From Chloroflexi bacterium RBG_16_57_11 (GTDB taxonomy: Bacteria > Chloroflexota > Anaerolineae > Anaerolineales > UBA4823), in NCBI GenBank assembly GCA_001795165.1, contig MGNS01000122.1, forward strand, positions 1 to 17,242: DNA of 17,242 bases. The letters run 5' to 3'. This document shows positions 1 to 8,035 of this stretch, in pieces; positions within the stretch are counted from its first letter, which is position 1, and the number at the start of each line of letters is the position of its first letter. The position numbers and the translations under genes are program-made. The notes below the pieces were generated by a model, which worked only from the letters and a program-made list of their open reading frames with translations, ran no database searches and had not been told where the DNA came from.

Positions 1-44
1 CATCCGCGCAAAAAAAATTCCCAAAATGGAGAATCCCGTTTAAA

Positions 45-629
45 ATGCCAGCCCGCAAACCCCGCTCCCTGATAGTCCGTCATGAAACTGCCGCCGAACA
101 GGCTGAGCGCGCAGCTCGAGAGCTGTCCGCCAGGCCAGACCGCACTCTGCCGAGCTCGCCGCCGGCGCAGCTCAAGGACCGGCTTATAGCCAGAGCTGCC
201 TGGCGTTACCTGATGCGCCGCTTCGATGAGACGGAGGGCGAGATCGTGACTGGCTTCGATCTCCACTTGTTGACCAACTTCTGCATGGCCATCGAACAGC
301 TGGCGCAGCTGAACGTGATGCGTGATACGGCTTATGAGGTCTGGCTGCAGCTGGCTGCCGGGCATAAGAGGCTGGCAGAGGCGGGCCAGGTTGACGATGC
401 AGTCTTTATGGCCATGAAAGTGGTTGATGCTTTCGACGCGGTGGTGAAGCTGGACAGTCGGATCGATCGCAAGGCGGACCTGATCCACAAGCTGAGCCAG
501 TCGCTATATCTCACGCCACGCTCCCGAGCCGGTGTGGCGCCCGCGAAGAAAGAGCCAGAATCGCCTCCGGACGAGCTCGAGCAGCTGATGGACGAATTTG
601 TAGGAGCAGCAAAGAAGGGCAATGATTGA
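45..629 (+). CDS. terS: Terminase small subunit, P27-like
   Basis: A 194-residue protein that probably recognises phage DNA and hands it to the large terminase for packaging. It is basic at the N terminus (MPARKPRSL), helical in the middle, and has a charged C-terminal tail (about residues 165-194). This layout resembles P27-family small terminases, but the assignment rests mainly on position: its stop overlaps the start of the large terminase by 8 bases. The start at 45 has GGAGA at 28-32, a rather long 12-base spacing. Bases 1-44, including an A-run, hold no recognisable gene. No clear helix-turn-helix motif was identified by eye. Confidence 0.82.
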   Translation: MPARKPRSLIVRHETAAEQAERAARELSARPDRTLPSSPPAQLKDRLIARAAWRYLMRRFDETEGEIVTGFDLHLLTNFCMAIEQLAQLNVMRDTAYEVWLQLAAGHKRLAEAGQVDDAVFMAMKVVDAFDAVVKLDSRIDRKADLIHKLSQSLYLTPRSRAGVAPAKKEPESPPDELEQLMDEFVGAAKKGND

Positions 630-2274
630 TGAGCATCGTGCACAGCGCGCATTCAATTTCTTTCAACACCTGCGGCATACCAAAGGCCGGTTCTATGGCC
701 AGCCTTTTGAATTATTGCCATGGCAGGATGCGCTCATTCGGGATGTGTATGGCACGGTCAATGGCAACGGCTTCCGAAAGATCAAGACGGTCTATCTGGA
801 GATACCTAAGAAAAACGGCAAATCGGAATTGGCAGCCGGTGCGGGCCTGTATCATACTTTTGCCGATGGCGAGCGCAACGGTGAGGTGTATGGCTGTGCA
901 GCCGATCGCAGCCAGGCCAGCATCGTATTCGACGTGGCGGTGGATATGATCGATCAGGTCCCGGCGTTGAAGAAGCGCGCCAAGCTGACGCTCAGCCAGA
1001 AGGTGATCACCGATAAAGTGAGTGGAACGTTCTACAAGGTCGTGAGCGCGGAGGCCTATACCAAACACGGGCTCAATGTGTCGGCTTGCGTTTTCGATGA
1101 GCTGCATGCCCAGCCTAATCGTGATCTATGGGACGTGATGACCTTCGGCGCTGGCGATGCGCGCACCCAGCCGATCTGGTGGATCATCACCACGGCCGGT
1201 GACGACCCGGACCGGATGAGTGTGGGCTGGGAGCAGCACGAATATGCATTGAGAGTCTTATCCGGCGACATCATCGACCCCACGTGGTATGTGGTGATGT
1301 ATGGCTACGATGGCGACGATATCTACAACGAGGCTAACTGGGCGGTGGCCAATCCATCTTTGGGCACCACGATTACGCTCGACACGGTGCGGGAGTCGGC
1401 TGAAAAGGCCAAGATAAAACCGGCCGATGAGCGCTTATTCCGCTGGTTGCGGCTGAATCAATGGATCACGACCAAGCTGACCACGTGGTTGCCGTTAGAC
1501 CTGTTCGATAAAACGGTTGGAAATTGGACGCGGGCCGATCAGCTGGGCAAGGACTGCTATTTAGGACTCGATCTGTCCTCGACGACCGACCTGACGGCCC
1601 TGGCTGTGATCTTCCCTCCCCAGGGCGAGCAGCTGGACTGGAGAGTATTCTGGTACTGCTGGATCCCGGCCGACAACATGGATGAGCGGATCCGCAAGGA
1701 CCATATCCCCTATGACAAGTGGGCCGAACAAAAATGGGTCACAGCTACGCCAGGCAACGTGGTCGATTACACCAAGGTCGAAGAAACGATCCTGGAGATC
1801 AAGAAGTTCCACAATGTAATCGAGCTGGACAGCGACCGGGCGATGGCCACCATGCTGCTGCAGCGCCTGGAGCAGGCAGGGATCACCTGCGTGGATGTAC
1901 CGCAGACTTATGCCAGTCTAACCGACCCGATGAATCAGATTGAAATCTTGCTCAAAGGCCAGGCAAGATGGGAGGAACCGCTAAAGACTGTCGAAAATGC
2001 CGAGAACAACGAAATTCCACAGCCTCCTATCAATCATCTACTTAAAGGCCGCATGACTCATGAGGATAACCCGGTGGCGCGCTGGTGCTTTGGTAATACA
2101 TCAATTGCCAAAAACGGGCAGGGGTATATCAAATTCGTCAAGGAACACAAAGGGAAATCGGTGGACCGCACCAAACGCATCGACTTGATTGCGGCCTGGG
2201 TGGACGCCATGACCAGGGCTCGTTACCACGCGGGAACTTCGGTGTACGAGACCAGAGGATTGCTGGTGCTATGA
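622..2274 (+). CDS. terL: Terminase large subunit (ATPase-nuclease)
   Basis: A 550-residue packaging motor that pumps DNA into the prohead and cuts it. The ATPase half shows a Walker A-like loop, IPKKNGKSE (61-69), a Walker B strand ending in acidic residues, ACVFDE (155-160), and a coupling motif, TTAGDD (190-195). The RNase H-like nuclease half shows LGLDLSS with Asp at 317, a second acidic cluster at ELDSDRA (401-407), and a final acidic motif in RIDLIAAWVDA (519-529). Order, spacing and length fit HK97-type large terminases, and the protein looks intact. The ATG at 622 overlaps the small-terminase stop and follows an AAGAAGGG ribosome site. The stop overlaps the next gene as ATGA. Confidence 0.97.
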   Translation: MIDEHRAQRAFNFFQHLRHTKGRFYGQPFELLPWQDALIRDVYGTVNGNGFRKIKTVYLEIPKKNGKSELAAGAGLYHTFADGERNGEVYGCAADRSQASIVFDVAVDMIDQVPALKKRAKLTLSQKVITDKVSGTFYKVVSAEAYTKHGLNVSACVFDELHAQPNRDLWDVMTFGAGDARTQPIWWIITTAGDDPDRMSVGWEQHEYALRVLSGDIIDPTWYVVMYGYDGDDIYNEANWAVANPSLGTTITLDTVRESAEKAKIKPADERLFRWLRLNQWITTKLTTWLPLDLFDKTVGNWTRADQLGKDCYLGLDLSSTTDLTALAVIFPPQGEQLDWRVFWYCWIPADNMDERIRKDHIPYDKWAEQKWVTATPGNVVDYTKVEETILEIKKFHNVIELDSDRAMATMLLQRLEQAGITCVDVPQTYASLTDPMNQIEILLKGQARWEEPLKTVENAENNEIPQPPINHLLKGRMTHEDNPVARWCFGNTSIAKNGQGYIKFVKEHKGKSVDRTKRIDLIAAWVDAMTRARYHAGTSVYETRGLLVL

Positions 2275-2420
2275 AACCACGGATCACCCTTAATCTGGCT
2301 GTGTTTATCTTTGGATTTGTGTTCTTGGCAGCTGGTCTATACCTGATTTATCCACCGGCGGCCCTGATTGGGCCTGGTCTGATCTTGATGGCAATAGCCC
2401 TATTTGGAGGGCGCCGATGA
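2271..2420 (+). CDS. Small two-helix membrane protein
   Basis: A 49-residue protein, MKPRITLNLAVFIFGF... ending GGRR. It has two hydrophobic stretches at about residues 8-27 and 30-46, separated by the turn YPP, and basic residues at both ends, which suggests a helical hairpin in the membrane. It is locked into the operon: its ATG overlaps the large-terminase stop (ATGA at 2271-2274), and its own stop overlaps the portal start (ATGA at 2417-2420). The portal ribosome site GGAGGG (2406-2411) lies inside it. Coding is supported by the double overlap and the continuous hydrophobic translation. The function is unknown. Its size and topology would allow a holin-like or assembly-site role, but nothing shows it. 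Confidence 0.78.
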   Translation: MKPRITLNLAVFIFGFVFLAAGLYLIYPPAALIGPGLILMAIALFGGRR

Positions 2421-3688
2421 GCTATTTAACGCAATTGTTAGAGCCTCGCAGCCTGGAAAGCGACACACCGATCAATAATACGACGCTCGGAGCCATTCTG
2501 GGCGGCTATACTGCTACCACTGGAAAGAGCGTAAACGTTACAACTGCAATGCAATTGGTTGCTGTATATGCCTGCATCCGGCTTATTTCTGAGGCTGTTG
2601 CTACATTGCCGCTGCATTTATACCGCAGATTAGAGCAGGGCAAGGAAAGGGCACCAGAACACTCACTCTATCCAGTTTTGCATGATATCCCCAACCCTGA
2701 GATGACCAGCGTTGAGCTGCGGGAGACGGTCCAGGCGCATATGTTGTTATGGGGTGTTGGCTACTGCGAGGTGGTTCGCAATGGAGCCGGACAGGTCAAA
2801 CAATTGTGGCCCATCATCCCCACCCGAGTACGGCCTTTTCGCAATACCCGCAACGAGCTGGTGTATCGAGTGACATTACCTGACAATCACTTCCAAACTC
2901 TACGGGCTGACAGAATCTTAAGGATGAGCGCCTTATTGGGATTATCGCCAATCGGACAGGCGCGGGAAGCTCTCGGACTTACTATGGCAGCCGAGGAATA
3001 TGGGGCACGGTTTTTTGCCAACGACAGCCGTCCGGGCGGCTTGCTGGAACATCCTGGACAGCTATCAACAGAGGCTTCCGCCAGGCTGCGCAACAGCTGG
3101 GAAGAGTCGCAAAAGGGACTCACTAACGCTCATCGGATAGCAATCCTGGAAGAAGGGCTAAAGTGGGTGCAGGTGGGCATTGCACCCGAAGACGCGCAAT
3201 TTTTGGAGACCAGGAAATACCAATTGGATGAAATTGCCCGGCTCTATCATGTGCCTCCACACATGATCGGAGATCTGGATCGGGCTACCTGGGCCAATAT
3301 CGAGCATTTATCCATTGATTTCGTAGTCAATACCCTGCGTCCGTGGTTGGTGCGCTGGGAGCAGGCTATTCACAAAACGCTGCTTGTCGAGGAAGAGCGG
3401 CGGAGATATTTTGCCGAATTCTCCGTCGACGGTTTGCTGCGTGGCGATACGGCCACCCGCTACCAGGCATATGCCACGGCCCGTCAAAATGGCTGGCTAA
3501 ATGGCAATGAGATCCGTGAGATGGAGAACCTGAATTCAGTGGAGGGGCTCAACACCTATCTCGTGAATGGCAATATGATGCCCGTCGGCGACGCTGGACG
3601 GGTTACCAAACCGGTTCCGGCCCCGCAGGGCGAGGAAGAACCGGAGGAGGATGGCGACGATGCCGATGCCAAAGCCGAAGAAGAATGA
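2417..3688 (+). CDS. Portal protein, HK97 family
   Basis: A 423-residue portal subunit, expected to form the ring at one capsid vertex through which DNA passes and to which the neck attaches. Family features include the early segment VYACIRLISEAVATLPLHLY, the central HMLLWGVGYCEVVRN, and the clip/stem region with QFLETRKYQLDEIARLYHVP followed by PHMIGDL. The last 25 or so residues are very acidic and probably disordered. The start follows GGAGGG with ideal spacing and overlaps the preceding stop. The 3' end overlaps the protease gene. By eye this gene uses more A/T-ending codons (TTA, ATA) than the capsid gene. It appears full length for the family. Confidence 0.96.
   Translation: MSYLTQLLEPRSLESDTPINNTTLGAILGGYTATTGKSVNVTTAMQLVAVYACIRLISEAVATLPLHLYRRLEQGKERAPEHSLYPVLHDIPNPEMTSVELRETVQAHMLLWGVGYCEVVRNGAGQVKQLWPIIPTRVRPFRNTRNELVYRVTLPDNHFQTLRADRILRMSALLGLSPIGQAREALGLTMAAEEYGARFFANDSRPGGLLEHPGQLSTEASARLRNSWEESQKGLTNAHRIAILEEGLKWVQVGIAPEDAQFLETRKYQLDEIARLYHVPPHMIGDLDRATWANIEHLSIDFVVNTLRPWLVRWEQAIHKTLLVEEERRRYFAEFSVDGLLRGDTATRYQAYATARQNGWLNGNEIREMENLNSVEGLNTYLVNGNMMPVGDAGRVTKPVPAPQGEEEPEEDGDDADAKAEEE
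3645..3650 (+). promoter_or_regulatory. Ribosome binding site choosing the protease start
   Basis: AGGAGG sits inside the 3' end of the portal gene. Three in-frame ATGs follow at 3651, 3660 and 3666. The one at 3651 directly abuts the motif, while 3660 is 9 bases away, the normal spacing. The protease is therefore started at 3660 here. Confidence 0.6.
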
Positions 3689-4634
3689 GGATCAGGATGA
3701 GTTTATGGACCGCTGCATGGGCGACGATGTCATGGTCGAGGATTTCCCCGATGAAAAACAACGCTTCGCCGTCTGCCAGCAGCAATGGAAGGATAAGGAC
3801 AAAAAGGCCATGAAACCAGATCGAGAGCTGCGCTATTTATCATTTGATAATTGGGAGCTGCGCGAGGATGGCGACAAGCCGCCGCGCCTGGTTGGGTATG
3901 CCTCGGTGTTCAACCAGGAAGCCGAGATCTTTGGCCTGTGGCGGGAGATGGTGGCTCCCGGGGCTTTTAAGAAAACCATTGCCGAGAACGATATCCGGGC
4001 ACTATGGAACCACAACACCGATCTGGTACTTGGGCGCAACAAGGCTAAGACTTTGCAGCTATCCGAGGACAAACACGGGCTGAACGCGGAAATCACGCCG
4101 CCCGATACCCAGGCCGGCCGGGATGCAGTCACCAGCATCAACCGCGGCGATGTTTCTCAAATGTCGATTGCGTTTCAAACTATCAAACAGGAATGGCAGG
4201 AACCGGAGAATAAGAAAGATCTGCCATTGCGCATTCTCAAAGAGATCAAGCTATTCGAGGTCTCGCCAGTGACATTCCCGGCATTCGAATCGACCAACAT
4301 CCAGACGCGCAGCGGGCTATATCTGCCCGATGGCGAAATCGACCCCCTGGAAGAGGCGCGGCGGCTGATGCGCTGCGCCGAGTGGGGGCTTAACTTGACC
4401 GCAGAGCAGCGGCAAATCATCGCCGCGGCTGTGGAACTTTATAAACCGTTCTTATTGGAGCCGGTATATAGCCACTCCGATGAGCCCGAAACCGAGCCAG
4501 AAGTGGCGGACGGAAATGACCACTCGAGTGAGCCGGTCTTTCTGCACGATGAAGCTTTCTACTCGGCGATAGAGCGGGAACGAAGACTCGATCAAATCAG
4601 ACAAACAATCATGGCGGAAACGCCAGGGAGATAA
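3660..4634 (+). CDS. Prohead protease (HK97 gp4-like) with extra N-terminal module
   Basis: A 324-residue protein. Residues from about 55 to 220 are a U35-type prohead protease, which cleaves the capsid scaffold domain during maturation. The likely catalytic residues are His118 in ALWNHNTD and Ser169 in DVSQMSIAF. Supporting family segments are RLVGYASVFN and FEVSPVTFPAF. The first 46 or so residues form a separate charged module with two cysteines (FMDRCMGDDVM, RFAVCQQQW). The C-terminal 100 residues are helical and acidic and could act as an internal scaffold. The gene overlaps the portal gene by 29 bases and ends 2 bases before the capsid start. An internal ATG at 3810 would give the protease without its leading module. 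Confidence 0.93.
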   Translation: MPMPKPKKNEDQDEFMDRCMGDDVMVEDFPDEKQRFAVCQQQWKDKDKKAMKPDRELRYLSFDNWELREDGDKPPRLVGYASVFNQEAEIFGLWREMVAPGAFKKTIAENDIRALWNHNTDLVLGRNKAKTLQLSEDKHGLNAEITPPDTQAGRDAVTSINRGDVSQMSIAFQTIKQEWQEPENKKDLPLRILKEIKLFEVSPVTFPAFESTNIQTRSGLYLPDGEIDPLEEARRLMRCAEWGLNLTAEQRQIIAAAVELYKPFLLEPVYSHSDEPETEPEVADGNDHSSEPVFLHDEAFYSAIERERRLDQIRQTIMAETPGR

Positions 4635-4636
4635 AA

Positions 4637-5953
4637 ATGCCTACTTCTATCGAACTCCGACAGGAACGAGCCAGCCTGTGGGAGCAGGCGAAAAGCCTGC
4701 ACATACTGGCCGAAAAAGAAAAGCGGGAACTGACCGGCGATGAGCGCGAGCAGTGGGACCGCATCAACGTGCGCATCGATAATCTCAAAGAGACCATCGA
4801 GCGCATGGAGCGCATCGATGCCATTGATGACGAGATGGCATCTATCGAAGAGCCTAGCCAGCGCAGCACCCCGCAACCCCAGAGGGTTGAGACAATGGGG
4901 CACAATTTCGCTGGTGAGGAAATAGAAAGTCCCCTTCCGAAAAGCGACGAATATCGCAAGGCGTTCGGCGCATACTTGCGCTATGGCCTGGGCGGGATGA
5001 AACCGGAATTGCGCGGCGTGCTCCAACCCTACTTCTCCAGCGCCGAAAGGCGCGACCTGGGTACGACCTCCGGAGCTGTGGGCGGAGCGACCGTTGCCGA
5101 GGACTTTTACCGGCAACTGTTGGAGGCGATGCTAGCCTTCGGCGGGATGCGCCAGGCCCCCACGAGCAAGATCACGACCTCCACCGGCGCGACTATGCCG
5201 ATCCCGATGGTGGATGATACGCACAATGAGGGCGCTATCCTGACTGAGAACAGTGCCCTCTCGACAACGGGCGTTGACCCGACCTTCGGGTCCGTTGACC
5301 TGGGTGCGTACATGTACACCTCGAAGCTGGTGCGGATCTCCGTCCAGCTCCTGCAGGACAGCGCCTTCAACCTGGAGGCGTGGTTGGCAAAAGCCCTGGG
5401 TATCCGCCTGGGGCGCGTCACCAATAAACACTACACGACCGGTACTGGAACAGGACAGCCACAGGGCATCCTGGATGGGGCCGGCGAGGGCGTGACCGAT
5501 GCCCCCCTGGATATCGACTACGCCGACCTGGTGGCGTTGGAGCACTCCATTGACCCGGCTTACCGTTCGAACGGCGCGGTGTGGATGTTCCATGACACCA
5601 CGCTGATGACCCTCAAGCAAATCAAGAGCGTCGAAGATGGCCGTCCGCTGTGGCTGCCAGGTTTGGCGGTCAATGCCCCGGACACGATCTTGGGCTATCG
5701 CTACATCATCAATCAGGCCATGCCAGCCATCGCCAACAGCGCCAAGGGCATCCTGTTCGGCGATTTCTCCTACTATTTCATCCGCGACGTGCAGGATTTA
5801 CGTGTCCTGCGCCTCGAGGAACGTTTCGCCGAATATCTGCAAGTCGGCTTCCTGGCCTTCCTGCGGGCGGACGGCGTTTGCGCCTTCCCGAGCGATATGG
5901 AAGTGACCACGAATATCCCGGTCAAGTACCTGGAATTCGAGGCCTCGAGCTAG
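4637..5953 (+). CDS. Major capsid protein, HK97 fold
   Basis: A 438-residue shell protein. Residues 1 to about 75 are highly charged and helical (coiled-coil-like), matching the delta scaffold domain that the upstream protease removes in HK97. A low-complexity linker follows (about 72-100), then the HK97-fold core: TTSGAVGGATVAEDFYRQLL, a central ALGIRLGRVTNKHYTTGTG segment with GQPQGIL, and a C-terminal ILFGDFSYYFIRD plus EYLQVGFLAFLRADG. The cleavage site is probably near residue 100 but cannot be fixed by eye. The start has GGGAG (4626-4630) with 6-base spacing. A strong hairpin follows the gene. Confidence 0.96.
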   Translation: MPTSIELRQERASLWEQAKSLHILAEKEKRELTGDEREQWDRINVRIDNLKETIERMERIDAIDDEMASIEEPSQRSTPQPQRVETMGHNFAGEEIESPLPKSDEYRKAFGAYLRYGLGGMKPELRGVLQPYFSSAERRDLGTTSGAVGGATVAEDFYRQLLEAMLAFGGMRQAPTSKITTSTGATMPIPMVDDTHNEGAILTENSALSTTGVDPTFGSVDLGAYMYTSKLVRISVQLLQDSAFNLEAWLAKALGIRLGRVTNKHYTTGTGTGQPQGILDGAGEGVTDAPLDIDYADLVALEHSIDPAYRSNGAVWMFHDTTLMTLKQIKSVEDGRPLWLPGLAVNAPDTILGYRYIINQAMPAIANSAKGILFGDFSYYFIRDVQDLRVLRLEERFAEYLQVGFLAFLRADGVCAFPSDMEVTTNIPVKYLEFEASS

Positions 5954-5972
5954 CGAGCTAGTTTATCAATAA

Positions 5973-6005
5973 CCCCTGGCTGGGGAACTACACCCCGGCC
6001 AGGGG
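5973..6005 (+). other. Strong intergenic RNA hairpin after the capsid gene
   Basis: Bases 5973-5985 pair with 5993-6005 in an unbroken 13-bp stem (one G-U pair) around a 7-base loop, AACTACA. It fills the 69-base gap between capsid and next gene and ends 4 bases before that gene's ribosome site. No T-run follows, so it does not look like a standard intrinsic terminator. A role in mRNA stability, processing or partial attenuation after the highly expressed capsid gene is inferred only from its place. Confidence 0.7.
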
Positions 6006-6022
6006 AACTGGAGAAAATTATT

Positions 6023-6400
6023 ATGGCATATCTGAATGATCGCGTTTTAGATAATGGCCTGACTGTATTAGATACCGAAGCCAACCGGTTGGATATCTGT
6101 AGTTCAGAACCAACCACATATGGCCAGGCTACCACAGATGGAGCTGTATCGCTGGGCAATAAAACCTCCCTAAGCATCGGAGTACCATCTGATCGCACCC
6201 CAACCGGGCGCAAAGTGACTGTCGCGGCCATCACGGACGGAACTGTCACGGACACGAATACCGCCACCCATTGGGCGATAACGGATACCGGGAATAGCCG
6301 ATTACTTGCGACCGGCGCTTTAGCATCTAGCCAGGTTGTGACCGATGGAAATACGTTTACTTTGGCTGCTTTCGATATTGGCATTCCTGATCCGGCATAA
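6023..6400 (+). CDS. Conserved phage protein of the head region
   Basis: A 125-residue protein that opens MAYLNDRVLDNGLTVLDTEA and closes AAFDIGIPDPA. It is rich in Thr, Ala and beta-type residues, with no membrane segment, signal peptide or catalytic motif. From memory, similar sequences occur in phages and prophages near capsid genes, without a known function. Placement right after the major capsid gene would fit a head decoration or accessory structural protein, but this is inference only. The start has GGAGA (6010-6014) with 8-base spacing and lies just downstream of a strong hairpin. Confidence 0.75.
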   Translation: MAYLNDRVLDNGLTVLDTEANRLDICSSEPTTYGQATTDGAVSLGNKTSLSIGVPSDRTPTGRKVTVAAITDGTVTDTNTATHWAITDTGNSRLLATGALASSQVVTDGNTFTLAAFDIGIPDPA

Positions 6401-6433
6401 GGCGAGCAGAAAAAAACGGAAGAAACGCAAAAA

Positions 6434-8035
6434 ATGGCGGCGAAAACGTTCTATCTGATCGACGCTAAAAACAGTGGCGTCGAAAATATGCAGTTGCAGG
6501 ATGGCGGTAGCCCGCCATCTCAAGCGCGCATTAGTACCGGTTGGATCGTTGGTACGGTGGCCGCGACCCGCTATGCCCGCATGGATAGTCAAACCGAACG
6601 AGCCTCAAGCGCTCTTTTGACGACTCCGGTAGAACCTGATAGCGGCCCCAATAACACCCTGGGAGATTGCTTCCGTTCGGTAAACCCGATTTCAGGGACT
6701 TTTGCCAATGCGGATTGGTCATTAAGTTTCCAGGTGGAGGGGGAATCCCGCTCAACATCGACCACGGATGGATTACTGCGAATCAGGATTTGGAGAAGCG
6801 CCAATGCGGATGGATCGAGCGCGGTAGAACTAACCGGCGCCACATTAACGACCACCCAGTTTACTAATCTCGCCAATTCTGCTTTCCAAACCATCACGGT
6901 AACCTGGTCACCGGGCGCGACAAAGACATTAACTAACGAATACCTGTTCATCCAGATCGCCTTTCAGTTAGATGGAGCGGGGAATAATACCAACGCGGAT
7001 GTGCATCTGGCGGTTGGAAGTTCCTGTTCTATCATTACCAGTAGTTTCACGCATGACCTGACGGCCACAGGAATAGCGACAGGCGCGCCCGCTGTAGACA
7101 CTCCGGCTCTCGCACAAATCCACGTTTTAACAGCGACAGGGATAACAACCGATGCTCCAACCCTGGGAACTCCCGCGGTCGGCATAACTCACAGTTTGAT
7201 CGCCAATGATCTTACCGCTGGCACTCCGGTTCTGGATTCGCCCGCAATCGGGCAAATCCATGTCCTGACAAATAATGAGCTGGCGACCGGTGCGCCGTCC
7301 CTGGCATCCCCGGCGATAGCGCAAATTCATGGATTGAACGCTACCGGGATAGACACCGGGGCCCCAACGTTGGAAAACCCGGATTTGGCTGAGATAAATA
7401 GCCTGATAGCCGATGGGGTGGATACCGGCGCGCCAACCCTCGGGGAGCCAAATATCGGGCAAGTGCATGTTTTGACGACAGGCAATATAGATGCCGGAAT
7501 GCCAACCCTGGGCGAGCCTGCCATAGCACAAGTCCATATGCTTATCGCAGATGGGATAACGGCAGGCGCGCCGATTCTGGCTCAGCCTGCCCTCGGCCAG
7601 GTTCATCTTCTCACCGCCGGCGGGGTAGATATACCCGCTCCAACCGTGGGCAATCCCATCATCGGGCAGATCCATGGATTGATGGCAGATGGGATCGTCA
7701 CAGGCGCGCCAACTTTAGGAACGCCAATTCTGACAGAGAACGAAGAGGGCGTTGATCACCTATTTGCCAATGACCTGACAGGCGGTACCCCCGAATTGGG
7801 AACACCGGCTATCGGACAAATACATGCTTTACTAGCCAATGGGGTTACTGCTTCTGCTCCTGTTCTGGGCTCGCCTGCCGTGCAGCAATTCCATGCCCTG
7901 GTCGCTATGGCATTGGCAGCCGGCTCGCCAACGCTTGGCAATCCGGCCCTATCCGAGGGGGGGGAGGCGGAGGTAATCAATGGATTGTTCAAAGGGATGA
8001 ACCGCGAGCAGCCGAGAAGGATGATTGATCTATGA
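6434..8035 (+). CDS. Repeat-rich structural protein with thirteen 23-residue repeats
   Basis: A 533-residue protein in two parts. Residues 1-206 look like a beta-sandwich domain (for example LLRIRIWRSANADGSSAVEL and TVTWSPGATKTLTNEYLFIQ). Residues 207-509 are thirteen tandem repeats of about 23 residues with the pattern H-x-L-x-A-x-G-I-x-T-G-A-P-x-L-G-x-P-A-I-x-Q-I. A basic tail follows (NREQPRRMIDL). No enzyme motif is seen. It lies between head and neck genes and overlaps the connector start by ATGA, which suggests a virion component such as a head fibre or decoration. The ribosome site is weak (GGAAG, 11 bases away). Function is unknown; coding is certain because the repeats keep frame while codons vary. 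Confidence 0.85.
   Translation: MAAKTFYLIDAKNSGVENMQLQDGGSPPSQARISTGWIVGTVAATRYARMDSQTERASSALLTTPVEPDSGPNNTLGDCFRSVNPISGTFANADWSLSFQVEGESRSTSTTDGLLRIRIWRSANADGSSAVELTGATLTTTQFTNLANSAFQTITVTWSPGATKTLTNEYLFIQIAFQLDGAGNNTNADVHLAVGSSCSIITSSFTHDLTATGIATGAPAVDTPALAQIHVLTATGITTDAPTLGTPAVGITHSLIANDLTAGTPVLDSPAIGQIHVLTNNELATGAPSLASPAIAQIHGLNATGIDTGAPTLENPDLAEINSLIADGVDTGAPTLGEPNIGQVHVLTTGNIDAGMPTLGEPAIAQVHMLIADGITAGAPILAQPALGQVHLLTAGGVDIPAPTVGNPIIGQIHGLMADGIVTGAPTLGTPILTENEEGVDHLFANDLTGGTPELGTPAIGQIHALLANGVTASAPVLGSPAVQQFHALVAMALAAGSPTLGNPALSEGGEAEVINGLFKGMNREQPRRMIDL
7052..7960 (+). repeat. Thirteen tandem 69-base coding repeats
   Basis: The 3' two-thirds of the gene holds thirteen in-phase units encoding about 23 residues each. 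Twelve begin with His, and most carry a Gly-Ala-Pro core. Unit 10 is 28 residues long, with an inserted TENEEGVD-type end, and unit 11 is 22. The units are diverged at the DNA level with many synonymous changes, so this is an old protein repeat, not a recent DNA expansion. Confidence 0.9.

Noticed and set aside
1..44. Promoter or upstream gene end before the small terminase.
   Set aside because: Only an A-run and a Shine-Dalgarno-like GGAGA are visible. There is too little sequence to support a promoter or a gene.
5973..6005. Rho-independent terminator after the capsid gene.
   Set aside because: The stem is strong, but the bases after it are AACTGGAGAAAA with no T-run, and neck and tail genes continue on the same strand. 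It is kept as a hairpin of unknown role.
7127..7675. A repetitive - strand open frame over the 69-base repeats.
   Set aside because: The periodicity is inherited from the + strand protein repeats. The + frame has the coherent conserved pattern and the operon overlap.
7052..7960. Possible CRISPR-like array or DNA-level satellite.
   Set aside because: The units are contiguous, diverged in DNA, in reading frame and without spacers. They are protein repeats.
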